Shown here: piece by piece, positions 26,331 through 34,138 of the stretch
How the letters are laid out: every line of letters starts with the position of its first letter
Numbering within the stretch: position 1 is the first letter of the stretch
Source of the DNA: Actinoplanes subtropicus
GTDB taxonomy: Bacteria; Actinomycetota; Actinomycetes; Mycobacteriales; Micromonosporaceae
Direction of reading: 5' to 3'
DNA: 64,000 nt
Assembly: GCF_000721705.1 (NCBI RefSeq)
Contig: NZ_JOJL01000004.1
Location: 310,001 to 374,000, forward strand
Notes under the pieces: generated by a model
Database searches by the model: none
What the model saw: only the letters and a program-made list of their open reading frames with translations
Told to the model about the DNA's origin: nothing
Position numbers and translations under genes: made by a program

Positions 26331-27019
26331 CGCGACCCGTCCGTGAGCTGGTAGCCGACGCCGTAGACGGTGACCAGGTAGACCGGGCGGCGGGGATTCG
26401 GCTCGATCTTGCGGCGCAGCTTCATGACGTGCATGTCGACGGTCCGGTCGGTGGCCGCGGCCTCGAAGCCCCGGGTGCGTTCCAGCAGCTGGGCCCGGGT
26501 GAACACGCGGTTCGGCGCGGCGGCCAGCGCGGCCAGGATCTCGAACTCGCCCGGCGTGCAGTCCACCCGGTGGCCGTCGCTCGTCACGTGGTGACAGCGG
26601 ACGTCGACCGCGATCTCACCGACCCGCAGCGCGGCGTCCGGCTCGGCGGGCGTCCATCGGGTGCGGCGCAGCATCGTACGGACGCGGGCCATCAGCTCGC
26701 GCGGGTTGTACGGCTTCATCAAGTAGTCGTCCGCGCCGGCGTCGAGGCCGAGCAGCAGGTCGTCCTCGTCGCGCCGGGCGGTCAGCATCAGCACCGGCAC
26801 GTTGCTCTCCCGGCGCAGCACGCGGCAGACGTCGAGCCCGTTGAGCTGGGGCATCATCACGTCGAGCACGAGCAGATCCGGCCGGAGCCGCCGGACCTGC
26901 TCGATCGCGTCCCGGCCGCCGTGGACGACCGAGGCGCGGTAGCCGCTCGCCTCCAGATAACGCCTGATCACGTCGGCCTGCCGGACGTCGTCCTCGGCGA
27001 TCATCACATGCGCATGCAC
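26327..27019 (-). CDS. OmpR-family response regulator
   Basis: A 230-residue regulator. GTG 27019 is preferred because a good -10 box (TATAGT) sits exactly where a leaderless transcript would start; an ATG near 27070 is an alternative. The receiver has EDD, phospho-acceptor Asp in LLVLDVMMPQLNG and Lys in YLMKPYNPREL. The winged-helix domain ends with RTVDMHVMKLRRKIEPNP and YGVGYQLTDGS. It is cotranscribed with the overlapping kinase and probably the acyltransferase, so envelope modification is a likely output (inference). Confidence 0.92.
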   Translation of the reverse strand: MHAHVMIAEDDVRQADVIRRYLEASGYRASVVHGGRDAIEQVRRLRPDLLVLDVMMPQLNGLDVCRVLRRESNVPVLMLTARRDEDDLLLGLDAGADDYLMKPYNPRELMARVRTMLRRTRWTPAEPDAALRVGEIAVDVRCHHVTSDGHRVDCTPGEFEILAALAAAPNRVFTRAQLLERTRGFEAAATDRTVDMHVMKLRRKIEPNPRRPVYLVTVYGVGYQLTDGSR

Positions 27020-27027
27020 GGCAGCGA

Positions 27028-27033
27028 CTATAG
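27028..27033 (-). promoter_or_regulatory. -10 promoter box for a leaderless OmpR-type regulator mRNA
   Basis: TATAGT on the minus strand ends seven bases before the GTG at 27019, the spacing expected for a leaderless transcript. No good -35 box at 17-18 bp was found, which is common in actinobacteria. Confidence 0.4.
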
Positions 27034-27102
27034 AGACGCTCGGCCGCGCCAAGGTCGATGTTGACATTGCCGATACAAGCCCGCGGCGAAGAACCGGCGC
27101 AA

Positions 27103-27125
27103 ACGCTCCGGGACTGCCGGAGCGT
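27103..27125. promoter_or_regulatory. 9-bp hairpin upstream of the propeller/FN3 gene
   Basis: ACGCTCCGG (27103-27111) and CCGGAGCGT (27117-27125) are perfect inverted repeats around GACTG. The hairpin ends 49 bp before the ATG at 27175 and would fall in the 5' region of that transcript or mark an operator. Confidence 0.4.
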
Positions 27126-27174
27126 GGAGGGGAAGCTCTGTCCATCAGGGCGGAGCGGATGTCAATGTGGACGG

Positions 27175-29127
27175 ATGAGGGCAGCGGGGCGGTACTGGGT
27201 TGCGGGGGTGGTCGCCGGTTGCCTGGCGCTGGGCGCCGTGGCGCTGGCCCGGTCCGGCACGAGATCCCCGGCTTCGGCGGCGCCGTCGGCGTCCGCGCGG
27301 GCGGCGGCGCCGATCCTCGCCGCCACCGACGTCACGGCCATGTTCCAGCGGTACGCCGGCGCCGGCGGCGGGTGGACCGGCGGGGACAACACGGCTTCCG
27401 TGGCGCTGCCCGACGGCCGGGTCGCGTGGCTGTTCTCCGACACTTACCTGGGACATGTCGCGGCCGACCACACCCGGCCCCGCGACACGCCCTTCGTGCA
27501 CAACACGATCGTGGTGCAGGACGGCGCAACCGCGCGGGGGACGCTGCACGGTGGCTCGGACGCCGCACCGCTGCCGCTGGTCGGCCCGGCCGGCGACGAC
27601 TACTACTGGGCGCAGGACGGCCTCGTCGCCGGCGGAGCGCTGCGCGTCTTCTACAACCGCTACCACCGCTTCGGCAGCGGGCTGTGGGACTTCACGCTCA
27701 CCGGGTCGGCGCTGGCCACCTTCGCCCTGCCCGGCCTGCGGCTGACCACCGTCACCGACCTGCCGCTGGGCGACACGGTCGCGTGGGGCGCCGCCGTGTT
27801 GCAGGACGGCGGATTCACGTACGTGTACGGCTCCGAGCGCACCGGCGACGCGCTCCGCTTCGCCCACCTGGCCCGTGCCCGCGACCCGGCCGGCGCCTGG
27901 GAGTTCTGGGACGGCACCGGCTGGACCACCCGGGCCGAGCGGTCCGCGCGGCTGCTCAGCGGGGTCGGCACCGGCTTCTCGGTGCAGCGCGCCGGCGATC
28001 GCTACGTGCTGGTGACGACCGAGGGCAACCTGCCGTTCGACCCGTCCATCGTGGCCTACACGTCCGCCTCGCCGGCCGGTCCGTGGGCGGGCCCGGTGCA
28101 GCTCTACACGCCGGCGGAGGCGCTGGCGTACGACGCGCGGCTGCACCCGGAGCTGGCCCGCCCCGGCCGGCTGCTGATCTCGTACAACGTGAACAGCGCG
28201 GACCCGGGGACCGCGTACCTCGATGCCCGGGTCTACCGGCCCCGCTTCGTCGAGGTCGCCTGGCCGCCCGGGGCGCCCACCGGCCCGGCCCCGGCCGGCC
28301 TGGTCGCGGCCGTCAACGACGTACGTCCGATGCTGCGCTGGAAGGCGGTCGCCGGGGCCGGCCGCTACTGGGTCTACGAGCGCGACCTCACCGCCGGGCA
28401 GACCCACCCGGCGCGCCGGCCCGATCCGGTCACCGGCACCGAGGCCGACGCCGGGCTGCTCAAGGAGGGCCATACCTACGAGTTCCGGGTCGCGGCCGGC
28501 GACGGGGTGCTCTCCGCCGCGGTGACCGCCACCCGCACCAAGCCGCTGGTGCCTTCCGGCCTGCGGGCGCGGGCGCTGCCCTCCGGGCGGATAGCGCTGA
28601 GCTGGGACGATCCCGGCGCGCACCTCTGGTACTGGCTGTATCAGCGGGACGCGACGGCGGGCGCGCCGTGGCGGCGGGCCGACTACCCGATCGACGACAC
28701 GGGCGGCTTCACCACCGTGCCGCTGCTGCACGGCCACGCGTACGAGTTCCGGATCACCGCGATCGGCGCGGCGGGGGAGTCCGGGCCGTCCCGGACGGTA
28801 CGGGTCACCGCCCGGTACGCGGTGCCGCCCGCGCCCACCGGCCTGCGGGTCGTCCCCGGCGACGGCAAGGCCGATCTCACCTGGACCGAGAGCGCCCCCT
28901 ACTACCGCATCTACTACCGGGATGTGACGGCCGGCGCGACCACGTACACCCAAGGTGTTTTCCTGCTCGACGAGCCGAAGGCGACCGTGGGGCTGCTGAT
29001 CGACGGGCACACCTACGACTTCCGGGTGACCGCGGTCCGCAACGGCGCCGAGGGGCCGCCCGGCACGCCGGTCCGCGCCACGCTGCCGGCCCCGACGCCC
29101 GGGCCGTCGGTCACACCGTCTCGCTGA
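27175..29127 (+). CDS. Exported beta-propeller (DUF4185/DUF5005-like) protein with three FN3 domains
   Basis: A 650-residue exported protein from ATG 27175 ([15 protein letters not shown]), with a signal or anchor helix at once after the start. The N-terminal half (residues 50-360) resembles a five-bladed propeller of the DUF4185/DUF5005 type, related to glycoside hydrolase 43 folds: [57 protein letters not shown]. Three fibronectin-III domains follow, each ending in HTYEFRV, HAYEFRI or HTYDFRV. The tail is Pro/Thr-rich. It may bind or process polysaccharide outside the cell. Its 3' end overlaps the convergent MFS gene by 17 nt. Confidence 0.78.
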   Translation: MRAAGRYWVAGVVAGCLALGAVALARSGTRSPASAAPSASARAAAPILAATDVTAMFQRYAGAGGGWTGGDNTASVALPDGRVAWLFSDTYLGHVAADHTRPRDTPFVHNTIVVQDGATARGTLHGGSDAAPLPLVGPAGDDYYWAQDGLVAGGALRVFYNRYHRFGSGLWDFTLTGSALATFALPGLRLTTVTDLPLGDTVAWGAAVLQDGGFTYVYGSERTGDALRFAHLARARDPAGAWEFWDGTGWTTRAERSARLLSGVGTGFSVQRAGDRYVLVTTEGNLPFDPSIVAYTSASPAGPWAGPVQLYTPAEALAYDARLHPELARPGRLLISYNVNSADPGTAYLDARVYRPRFVEVAWPPGAPTGPAPAGLVAAVNDVRPMLRWKAVAGAGRYWVYERDLTAGQTHPARRPDPVTGTEADAGLLKEGHTYEFRVAAGDGVLSAAVTATRTKPLVPSGLRARALPSGRIALSWDDPGAHLWYWLYQRDATAGAPWRRADYPIDDTGGFTTVPLLHGHAYEFRITAIGAAGESGPSRTVRVTARYAVPPAPTGLRVVPGDGKADLTWTESAPYYRIYYRDVTAGATTYTQGVFLLDEPKATVGLLIDGHTYDFRVTAVRNGAEGPPGTPVRATLPAPTPGPSVTPSR

Positions 29128-30601
29128 CCCGGGCGCGCTCGCCGAGCAGCAGGGCGAGCAGGGCGCCGAGCACACACACCACGGCGGTCGCCTGGAAGAT
29201 CTCGCGGTACTCCGTCTGGAGGGCGACCTTCAAGGCGATCTCGTACGCGGCCAGCCGCTGCTGGTAGACGGCCGGGTCGACGCCGAACGGCAGCGGGGTG
29301 TCCAGCCGGGCGGTCAGCTCCTGGAACCGGTGCAGCCCCCAGGCGGTCAGCGCGGCGACGCCGAGCAGCATGCCCACCATCCGGGCGACCACCACACCGG
29401 CCGAGGCGACCCCGTGCTGTGCCGGCGCGGTGCCGCGCAGCGCCGCGCCGGCCAGCGGGGCGATCACCAGGCCCAGGCCGAGACCGGCCACCACCAGGTC
29501 GGTGTCGAGCCGGGGCAGCACGCCGGCGTAGCGGGTGGCCAGCACGTCGAGGGGCCAACGGGCGATCAGCGCGTACCCGGCCGCGGCGATCAGCAGACCG
29601 CCCATCGTGACCCACCGGTCGCCGAGCCGGGCGGCGAGCAGGCCGCCGGCGACCGCGCCCACCGGCAGCGCGATCAGGAAGCGGGAGAGCAGCAGGGTGC
29701 CGCCGAACGCGTCCCGGCCGAGCAGCGTCTGCGCCACCAGCTGCACGTCGACCAGCGTCACCATGAGCGCGGCCCCGGCACAGAAGCTGACCGCCAGCGC
29801 GACCAGGAAGACCCGGCCCGGCCGGTCGATGAGCCGGGTACGGGCGCGTCGTTCCCACACCCCGAACAGCACGAGCAGCACGGCGGCCGCGCCGAGCGTG
29901 ACCGGGCCCCACGACGGCAGCACCGCGTGCTGCGGGTCGGGGTTGTAGAGGCCCACCACCAGCAGCCCCAGGCCCGCCGTGAGCAGCAGGCCGCCGGCGA
30001 CATCGACCCGCGGCCGGGGCTGCGGCGGCGCCGTCCGGGGCAGTGCGACCAGCACCGCGACCGCCGCCAGCGCGGCCAGCGGCACGTTGATCCAGAAGAT
30101 GCCCCGCCAGCCGACCAGGGCGGCGACGGCCGCGCCGTACAGCGGCCCGAGAACGCTGCCCAGCTCCTGCGCGGCACCCACCGCGCCCAGCGCCGACGAT
30201 CGCGCCCGCCCGCTCGCCCAGAGGTCGCCGGCCAGCGCCATGGTGACCGGCAGCAGCGCGCCCCCGGCCAGTCCCTGCACCGCGCGGCCGGCGACCAGCA
30301 GCGACAGCGACTCGCCGGAGGCGGCGGTGAGCGCCGAGCCGGCCGCGAAGCCGGCCAGGCAGCCGGCGATGACCGCGCGGCGGCCGAGCCGGTCGGAGAG
30401 CGAGCCGAGCAGCGGCATGCCGGCCACGTACCCCAGCAGGTATCCGGTCACGATCGGGGTGGCCCGCTCGAGCCGGTTCAGCGGGATGTGCACGTCGCGC
30501 ATGATGTCGGTGAGGATCGTGACCACGAGGTACGCGTCGAGGGCCGCGAGCAGCACGGCGGCGCCCCCGGCGCCGATCGCCAGGCGGCGCCGGGCGGTCA
30601 C
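29111..30601 (-). CDS. MFS transporter of the P55 type, paired with an LprG-like lipoprotein
   Basis: A 496-residue major facilitator protein with about 14 membrane helices. Helix 1 ([20 protein letters not shown]) holds an Asp, the loop motif is [15 protein letters not shown], and motif C is [20 protein letters not shown]. The GTG start overlaps the stop of the upstream lipoprotein gene (GTGA). This order, lipoprotein then MFS, matches mycobacterial lprG-Rv1410c (P55), which moves triacylglycerides and lipoglycans to the cell surface and contributes to drug tolerance. A similar envelope-lipid role is inferred. Confidence 0.88.
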   Translation of the reverse strand: MTARRRLAIGAGGAAVLLAALDAYLVVTILTDIMRDVHIPLNRLERATPIVTGYLLGYVAGMPLLGSLSDRLGRRAVIAGCLAGFAAGSALTAASGESLSLLVAGRAVQGLAGGALLPVTMALAGDLWASGRARSSALGAVGAAQELGSVLGPLYGAAVAALVGWRGIFWINVPLAALAAVAVLVALPRTAPPQPRPRVDVAGGLLLTAGLGLLVVGLYNPDPQHAVLPSWGPVTLGAAAVLLVLFGVWERRARTRLIDRPGRVFLVALAVSFCAGAALMVTLVDVQLVAQTLLGRDAFGGTLLLSRFLIALPVGAVAGGLLAARLGDRWVTMGGLLIAAAGYALIARWPLDVLATRYAGVLPRLDTDLVVAGLGLGLVIAPLAGAALRGTAPAQHGVASAGVVVARMVGMLLGVAALTAWGLHRFQELTARLDTPLPFGVDPAVYQQRLAAYEIALKVALQTEYREIFQATAVVCVLGALLALLLGERARVSETV

Positions 30602-31293
30602 GGTGCCTTGATGGTGGCCGGCGTGTCGAACTCCTGGAAGGTCACGGTCACCGTGCCGGTCGCGCCGCCCTCCGCCGGCAGCGTGAAGACGGCCTTGTGC
30701 AGCCGCTTGTCCTGCTTGCCGAGCCACACCTTGCCGGGCGTGTTGCCCTTGACCCCGGGGATGATCGTGGCCAGGTCGGCGCCGTTCGCGGTCAGCGCCA
30801 CCCGCCACGCGTCCGTGCCGTCGACCGCCTCGCTCGCCTCGGTCTTCGGCTCGGTGGCGCTGGTCAGCACCTTGGCGACGCCCTTGTCCGGGTTGAGGAT
30901 GGCGGACGGGTCGTAGACGCTGGCGGCCAGGCTGAGCGGCAGCGCCTGGTAGCCGCCGGTCGGGCCCTTGATATAGATCTTGTCGCCGACGATGACGAAG
31001 GTCAGGTCGACGGTCGAGCCGGCCTGCTCGATCTGCGCGGTGCCCTGGGCGTCGCCCTCCTTGGTGAGCGTGCCCTCGGCCCGGCGCAGGCTGAGCCCGG
31101 AGATCGCGCCGTCCGCCGTGATCAGGAACTTCGCGGTCTTGATGTCGCGCATCGCGGTCGCGGAGTCTTTCAGCAGGGTGGCGGCGTCGGGCAGGCTGCC
31201 GGTCGATTCGTCTTTCTTGCCGCCGGAGCTGGTGCACGACGACACCGCGACGAGCGCGGCGAGCAGGGCCAGGACGGGCCGGATGCGGAACAT
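30598..31293 (-). CDS. LprG/LppX-family lipoprotein
   Basis: A 231-residue lipoprotein starting at ATG 31293. The signal peptide ends in VAVSSC (lipidated Cys20), followed by a charged linker. The mature domain has the LppX_LprAFG pattern: [20 protein letters not shown] near the start, paired strands ([20 protein letters not shown]), [20 protein letters not shown], and a closing [14 protein letters not shown]. This fold forms a hydrophobic pocket for acylated lipids. It is the first gene of an operon with the MFS transporter. A 94-bp spacer separates it from the divergent methyltransferase gene. Confidence 0.88.
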   Translation of the reverse strand: MFRIRPVLALLAALVAVSSCTSSGGKKDESTGSLPDAATLLKDSATAMRDIKTAKFLITADGAISGLSLRRAEGTLTKEGDAQGTAQIEQAGSTVDLTFVIVGDKIYIKGPTGGYQALPLSLAASVYDPSAILNPDKGVAKVLTSATEPKTEASEAVDGTDAWRVALTANGADLATIIPGVKGNTPGKVWLGKQDKRLHKAVFTLPAEGGATGTVTVTFQEFDTPATIKAP

Positions 31294-31387
31294 AGTGCGG
31301 ATGCTAAGGCCCCACCACGGCACCACGGAAGGCGCCCCTTGGTCTACGCTGCGGCCTTACGAGTCCACAGGGGAGGGATCCGCCGCC

Positions 31388-32212
31388 GTGGTGAATGAGG
31401 AATGGGCCCCGCCGGGCATCGACACCACGACGCCGAGCGTCGCCCGTGTCTATGACTTCATGGTGGGCGGCAAGGACAACTACGCCGTCGACCGGATGGT
31501 CGCCCAGCGCGCGCTGGAGATCATGCCGGACGCCCAGGAAGCCGGCCGCGCCTGCCGCGCCTTCCTGCGCCGGGCGGTGCGCTACCTGGCCGCCGAGGCC
31601 GGCATCCGGCAGTTCCTCGACCTCGGCTCGGGCCTGCCCACCGACACCAACGTGCATCAGGTCGCGCAGACCGTGGACCCGGCGGCCCGGGTCGTCTACG
31701 TGGACAACGACCCGATGGTGCTCGTGCACGGCCGCGCGCTGCTCGCCAGCAACGACTCCACCGCCGTGGTCCAGGCGGACGTCCGCGAACCCCGGCAGAT
31801 TCTCGACGACGAGGTCGTACGCGGCCTGCTCGACTTCAAGAAGCCGATCGGCCTGCTGATGCTGTCGATCCTGCACCACCTGCACGACGAGGAGAACCCG
31901 GGCGCCGTCGCGGCGACCCTGCGTGACGCGCTGGCCGCCGGCAGCCACCTGGCGATCATCCACTTCTGGGACCCGGCCGACGAGCAGCCGGCGGTCTCGG
32001 TGAAGGTGGCCGACGCCGAGCGGGTCTTCAACGAGACCCTCGGCACGGGCCGCTGGCGGACCCGGGCCGAGGTCCAGGCGTACTTCGGCGACTTCGAGCT
32101 GGTCGAGCCGGGCCTGGTGCCGCTGGCGGAGTGGCGCCCGGACGGGGAGGACAAGGCCGAGCAGACGGACAGCTACTACACGATGATCGGCGGTGTGGCC
32201 CGCAAGTCCTAG
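31388..32212 (+). CDS. SAM-dependent methyltransferase (DUF574 family)
   Basis: A 274-residue protein starting at GTG 31388 (or 31391), with GGGAGGG about ten bases upstream. The opening IDTTTPSVARVYDFMVGGKD, followed by NYAVDR, is diagnostic of the DUF574 family, which is greatly expanded in filamentous actinomycetes. The SAM-binding region reads FLDLGSGLPTDTNVHQVAQ with VVYVDNDPMVL as the acidic loop, and SILHHLHDEENPG follows. The substrates of this family are largely unknown. It is divergent from the LprG-like operon, and its stop overlaps the convergent YjbR gene by 4 nt. Confidence 0.9.
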   Translation: MVNEEWAPPGIDTTTPSVARVYDFMVGGKDNYAVDRMVAQRALEIMPDAQEAGRACRAFLRRAVRYLAAEAGIRQFLDLGSGLPTDTNVHQVAQTVDPAARVVYVDNDPMVLVHGRALLASNDSTAVVQADVREPRQILDDEVVRGLLDFKKPIGLLMLSILHHLHDEENPGAVAATLRDALAAGSHLAIIHFWDPADEQPAVSVKVADAERVFNETLGTGRWRTRAEVQAYFGDFELVEPGLVPLAEWRPDGEDKAEQTDSYYTMIGGVARKS

Positions 32213-32622
32213 CCGCCCGGCTCGGCGACCCGCGCGGCGAGGAACTTCGGGGCCATCTCGCGGTAGCTGTCGGTGACCAGTTCGTCGATCTCGGTCCAGT
32301 CCGTGTGGTCGCCGAGGACGGCCGCGGCGACGTTGCCGCCCCAGGGCGCCCGGAAGTAGGGGAAGCCCGCGGCGGTCAGGCCGAGCAGGTCCTCGGCGGG
32401 CACCCGGAACGTCATCACGGCCGGCGGCTCGCCGTCGACCAGGTAGCGGGCATAGACCGGATAACGCTCCGGGTCCGGCGTGTAGACGTGCGCGACGGTC
32501 CGCGCGCGGATCCGCCAGCGGACGCCGATCCAAGCCGGTTCCTCGTACGCCTCGGGCAGTCGCCGGCAGATCGGCCGCAGCCGCTCCAGGATCTCGGGCG
32601 GCACGTCTCCAGGACCGGACAT
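32209..32622 (-). CDS. MmcQ/YjbR-family protein
   Basis: A 137-residue protein from ATG 32622. It has the YjbR pattern: ILERLRPICRRLPEAYEEPA, then WRIRARTVAHVYTPD, and late AAGFPYFRAPWGGN and LVTDSYREMAPKFLAAR. The fold is CyaY-like and DNA binding is proposed for the family, but its role is unclear. Here it is monocistronic and overlaps the methyltransferase stop by 4 nt. Confidence 0.85.
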   Translation of the reverse strand: MSGPGDVPPEILERLRPICRRLPEAYEEPAWIGVRWRIRARTVAHVYTPDPERYPVYARYLVDGEPPAVMTFRVPAEDLLGLTAAGFPYFRAPWGGNVAAAVLGDHTDWTEIDELVTDSYREMAPKFLAARVAEPGG

Positions 32623-32644
32623 GGCCCGACTGTAACGCCGTAGG

Positions 32645-33385
32645 ATGTCGCCGGTGGGGTGGGAGGCGCTGGAGCGGTGGGGTGCCGACGCCACCCGCCT
32701 CGAACCGCTCACCGGCGGCGTGGCCAACGACGTCTGGAGCGTACGCGTCGGCGGGCGCCTCGCCGTCGCCCGTCTCGGCGCCCGCAGCGACGCCGACCTC
32801 GCGTGGGAGACCGGCCTCCTGCGCCACCTCGACCGCGCGGGCCTGACCGTGCCGGTGCCGATCCCGGCCGCGGACGGCCGGCTGTTCGCCGGCGGTCTGG
32901 TGGTGATGACCTACCTGGAGGGCGGCCCGCCCGAGACGCCGGCGGACTGGCGTCGGGTGGCCGGCACGCTCCGCGAGCTGCACCGGCTGACCCGGAACTG
33001 GCCGCAGCGCCCGGGCTGGCGCTCGTCGGCCGACCTCCTGCACGCCGAGACCGGCACGAAGGTCGACCTCGGCGCGATGCCCCCGGAGGGCGTCGCCCGC
33101 TGCCGCGCGGCGTGGGCGCGCCTGGCCGGCCGCCCGACGTGCGTCGTGCACGGCGACCCCAACCCGCGCAACGTCCGGATCACCGCGGGCCGGGTCGCGC
33201 TGATCGACTGGGACGAGTCGCACGTCGACGTCCCCGACCTCGACCTCGTGCTGCCCGGCAACGCCGCCGGCCTCGAGGAGGGCGCACACGACATCGCCGC
33301 CCAGGCGTCGGCGGCCTGGGAGGCCGCGGTCTGCTGGGACGACGAGTACGCGGTCAAACGCCTCGCCGAGGTCCGGGGGATCTAG
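32645..33385 (+). CDS. Aminoglycoside phosphotransferase (APH)-fold kinase
   Basis: A 246-residue small-molecule kinase. It has the APH layout: a degraded N-terminal lobe (LEPLTGGVANDVWSVRV), the Brenner motif CVVHGDPNPRNVRI with catalytic Asp, and the metal-binding DxD replaced by LIDWDES. The hinge reads VVMTYLEGG. It is shorter than resistance enzymes, and the substrate could be an antibiotic, homoserine, choline or another amino alcohol. It is divergent from the YjbR gene by 22 bp. Its last 32 bases overlap the convergent nucleotidyltransferase gene. Confidence 0.82.
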   Translation: MSPVGWEALERWGADATRLEPLTGGVANDVWSVRVGGRLAVARLGARSDADLAWETGLLRHLDRAGLTVPVPIPAADGRLFAGGLVVMTYLEGGPPETPADWRRVAGTLRELHRLTRNWPQRPGWRSSADLLHAETGTKVDLGAMPPEGVARCRAAWARLAGRPTCVVHGDPNPRNVRITAGRVALIDWDESHVDVPDLDLVLPGNAAGLEEGAHDIAAQASAAWEAAVCWDDEYAVKRLAEVRGI

Positions 33386-34109
33386 CCGGCGCGAGGATGG
33401 GGGCGAGTCGGCCGGCGAGGGCCCGGTCGACGAGTTCGAGCTCCGCGAGCAGCGCGCTCGTGGCGGCGTCGAGCGCGCGGCCGAGTTCGGCTTCGTCGAG
33501 AGCGCGGACGAGCGTGGCGTTCAGCGGCGCGGTCACGTCGGCGGGCAGCAGGTGCGCTCCCTTGGCGTAGGCCGTGGGAAAGCCGAGGCGCAGGCACGCC
33601 AGCGCCAGGATGTGGCCGCGCAAGGCGCCGATCCACTGCTCGGCCTGCCACCAGCGGCGGCGGTGGAGGCACACGCGGGCGTGCCGGGCGTGATGCCAGG
33701 CGAGCCCGGTCAGCTCCCGCCGGCTCGGTGCCGTCACGTCCCTCGCGGGCACGGGATCGCCGAAGACGGTACGCCAGGTCGCGCCGTGCGGCCCGAACTC
33801 GGCGGCGGCCGCGAAGCCGATGTCCACCTCGAGCCCGCTGGGCAGGAGGAACACCCGGTACACCGCCGAGCCGGCCGGCAGGTCCCAGTGGTGGATCGCG
33901 GCGAAGTCCCGATGGATCAGGTCGGTCCAGCGGCGCATGGCCGGCTCGAGCGGGCCCTCGACGCCGAACATCAGATCGACGTCCGACCACCGGTCGCTGC
34001 CACCGACCGCCTCGGATCCGGTGATGGCGGCGCCGGCAACGGCGGGGTCACCCTCGGCCAGACCCAGCAGCCGGTCGCGCAGGGCATCACGTTCCTCGAC
34101 GGAGAACAC
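33354..34109 (-). CDS. Nucleotidyltransferase-fold protein
   Basis: A 251-residue protein; GTG 34109 is taken as start. The catalytic motif of the pol-beta superfamily is present: AITGSEAVGGSDRWSDVDLM, giving GS-x-D-x-D, with a later VDIGFA that supplies the third acidic residue. A helical C-terminal domain of about 110 residues (LAWHHARHARVCLHRRRWWQ, then ALRGHILALACLRLG) resembles substrate-binding domains of nucleotidyltransferases such as aminoglycoside adenylyltransferases. The actual substrate is unknown. It is transcribed after the chemosensory operon, 29 bp past the hybrid kinase stop, and could be its last cistron only if minus-strand order allowed; it has its own start. Confidence 0.78.
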   Translation of the reverse strand: MFSVEERDALRDRLLGLAEGDPAVAGAAITGSEAVGGSDRWSDVDLMFGVEGPLEPAMRRWTDLIHRDFAAIHHWDLPAGSAVYRVFLLPSGLEVDIGFAAAAEFGPHGATWRTVFGDPVPARDVTAPSRRELTGLAWHHARHARVCLHRRRWWQAEQWIGALRGHILALACLRLGFPTAYAKGAHLLPADVTAPLNATLVRALDEAELGRALDAATSALLAELELVDRALAGRLAPILAPARSPGPRRGV

Positions 34110-34138
34110 CGCGCCACCGTAGTGCAACCGCGGCGAGC

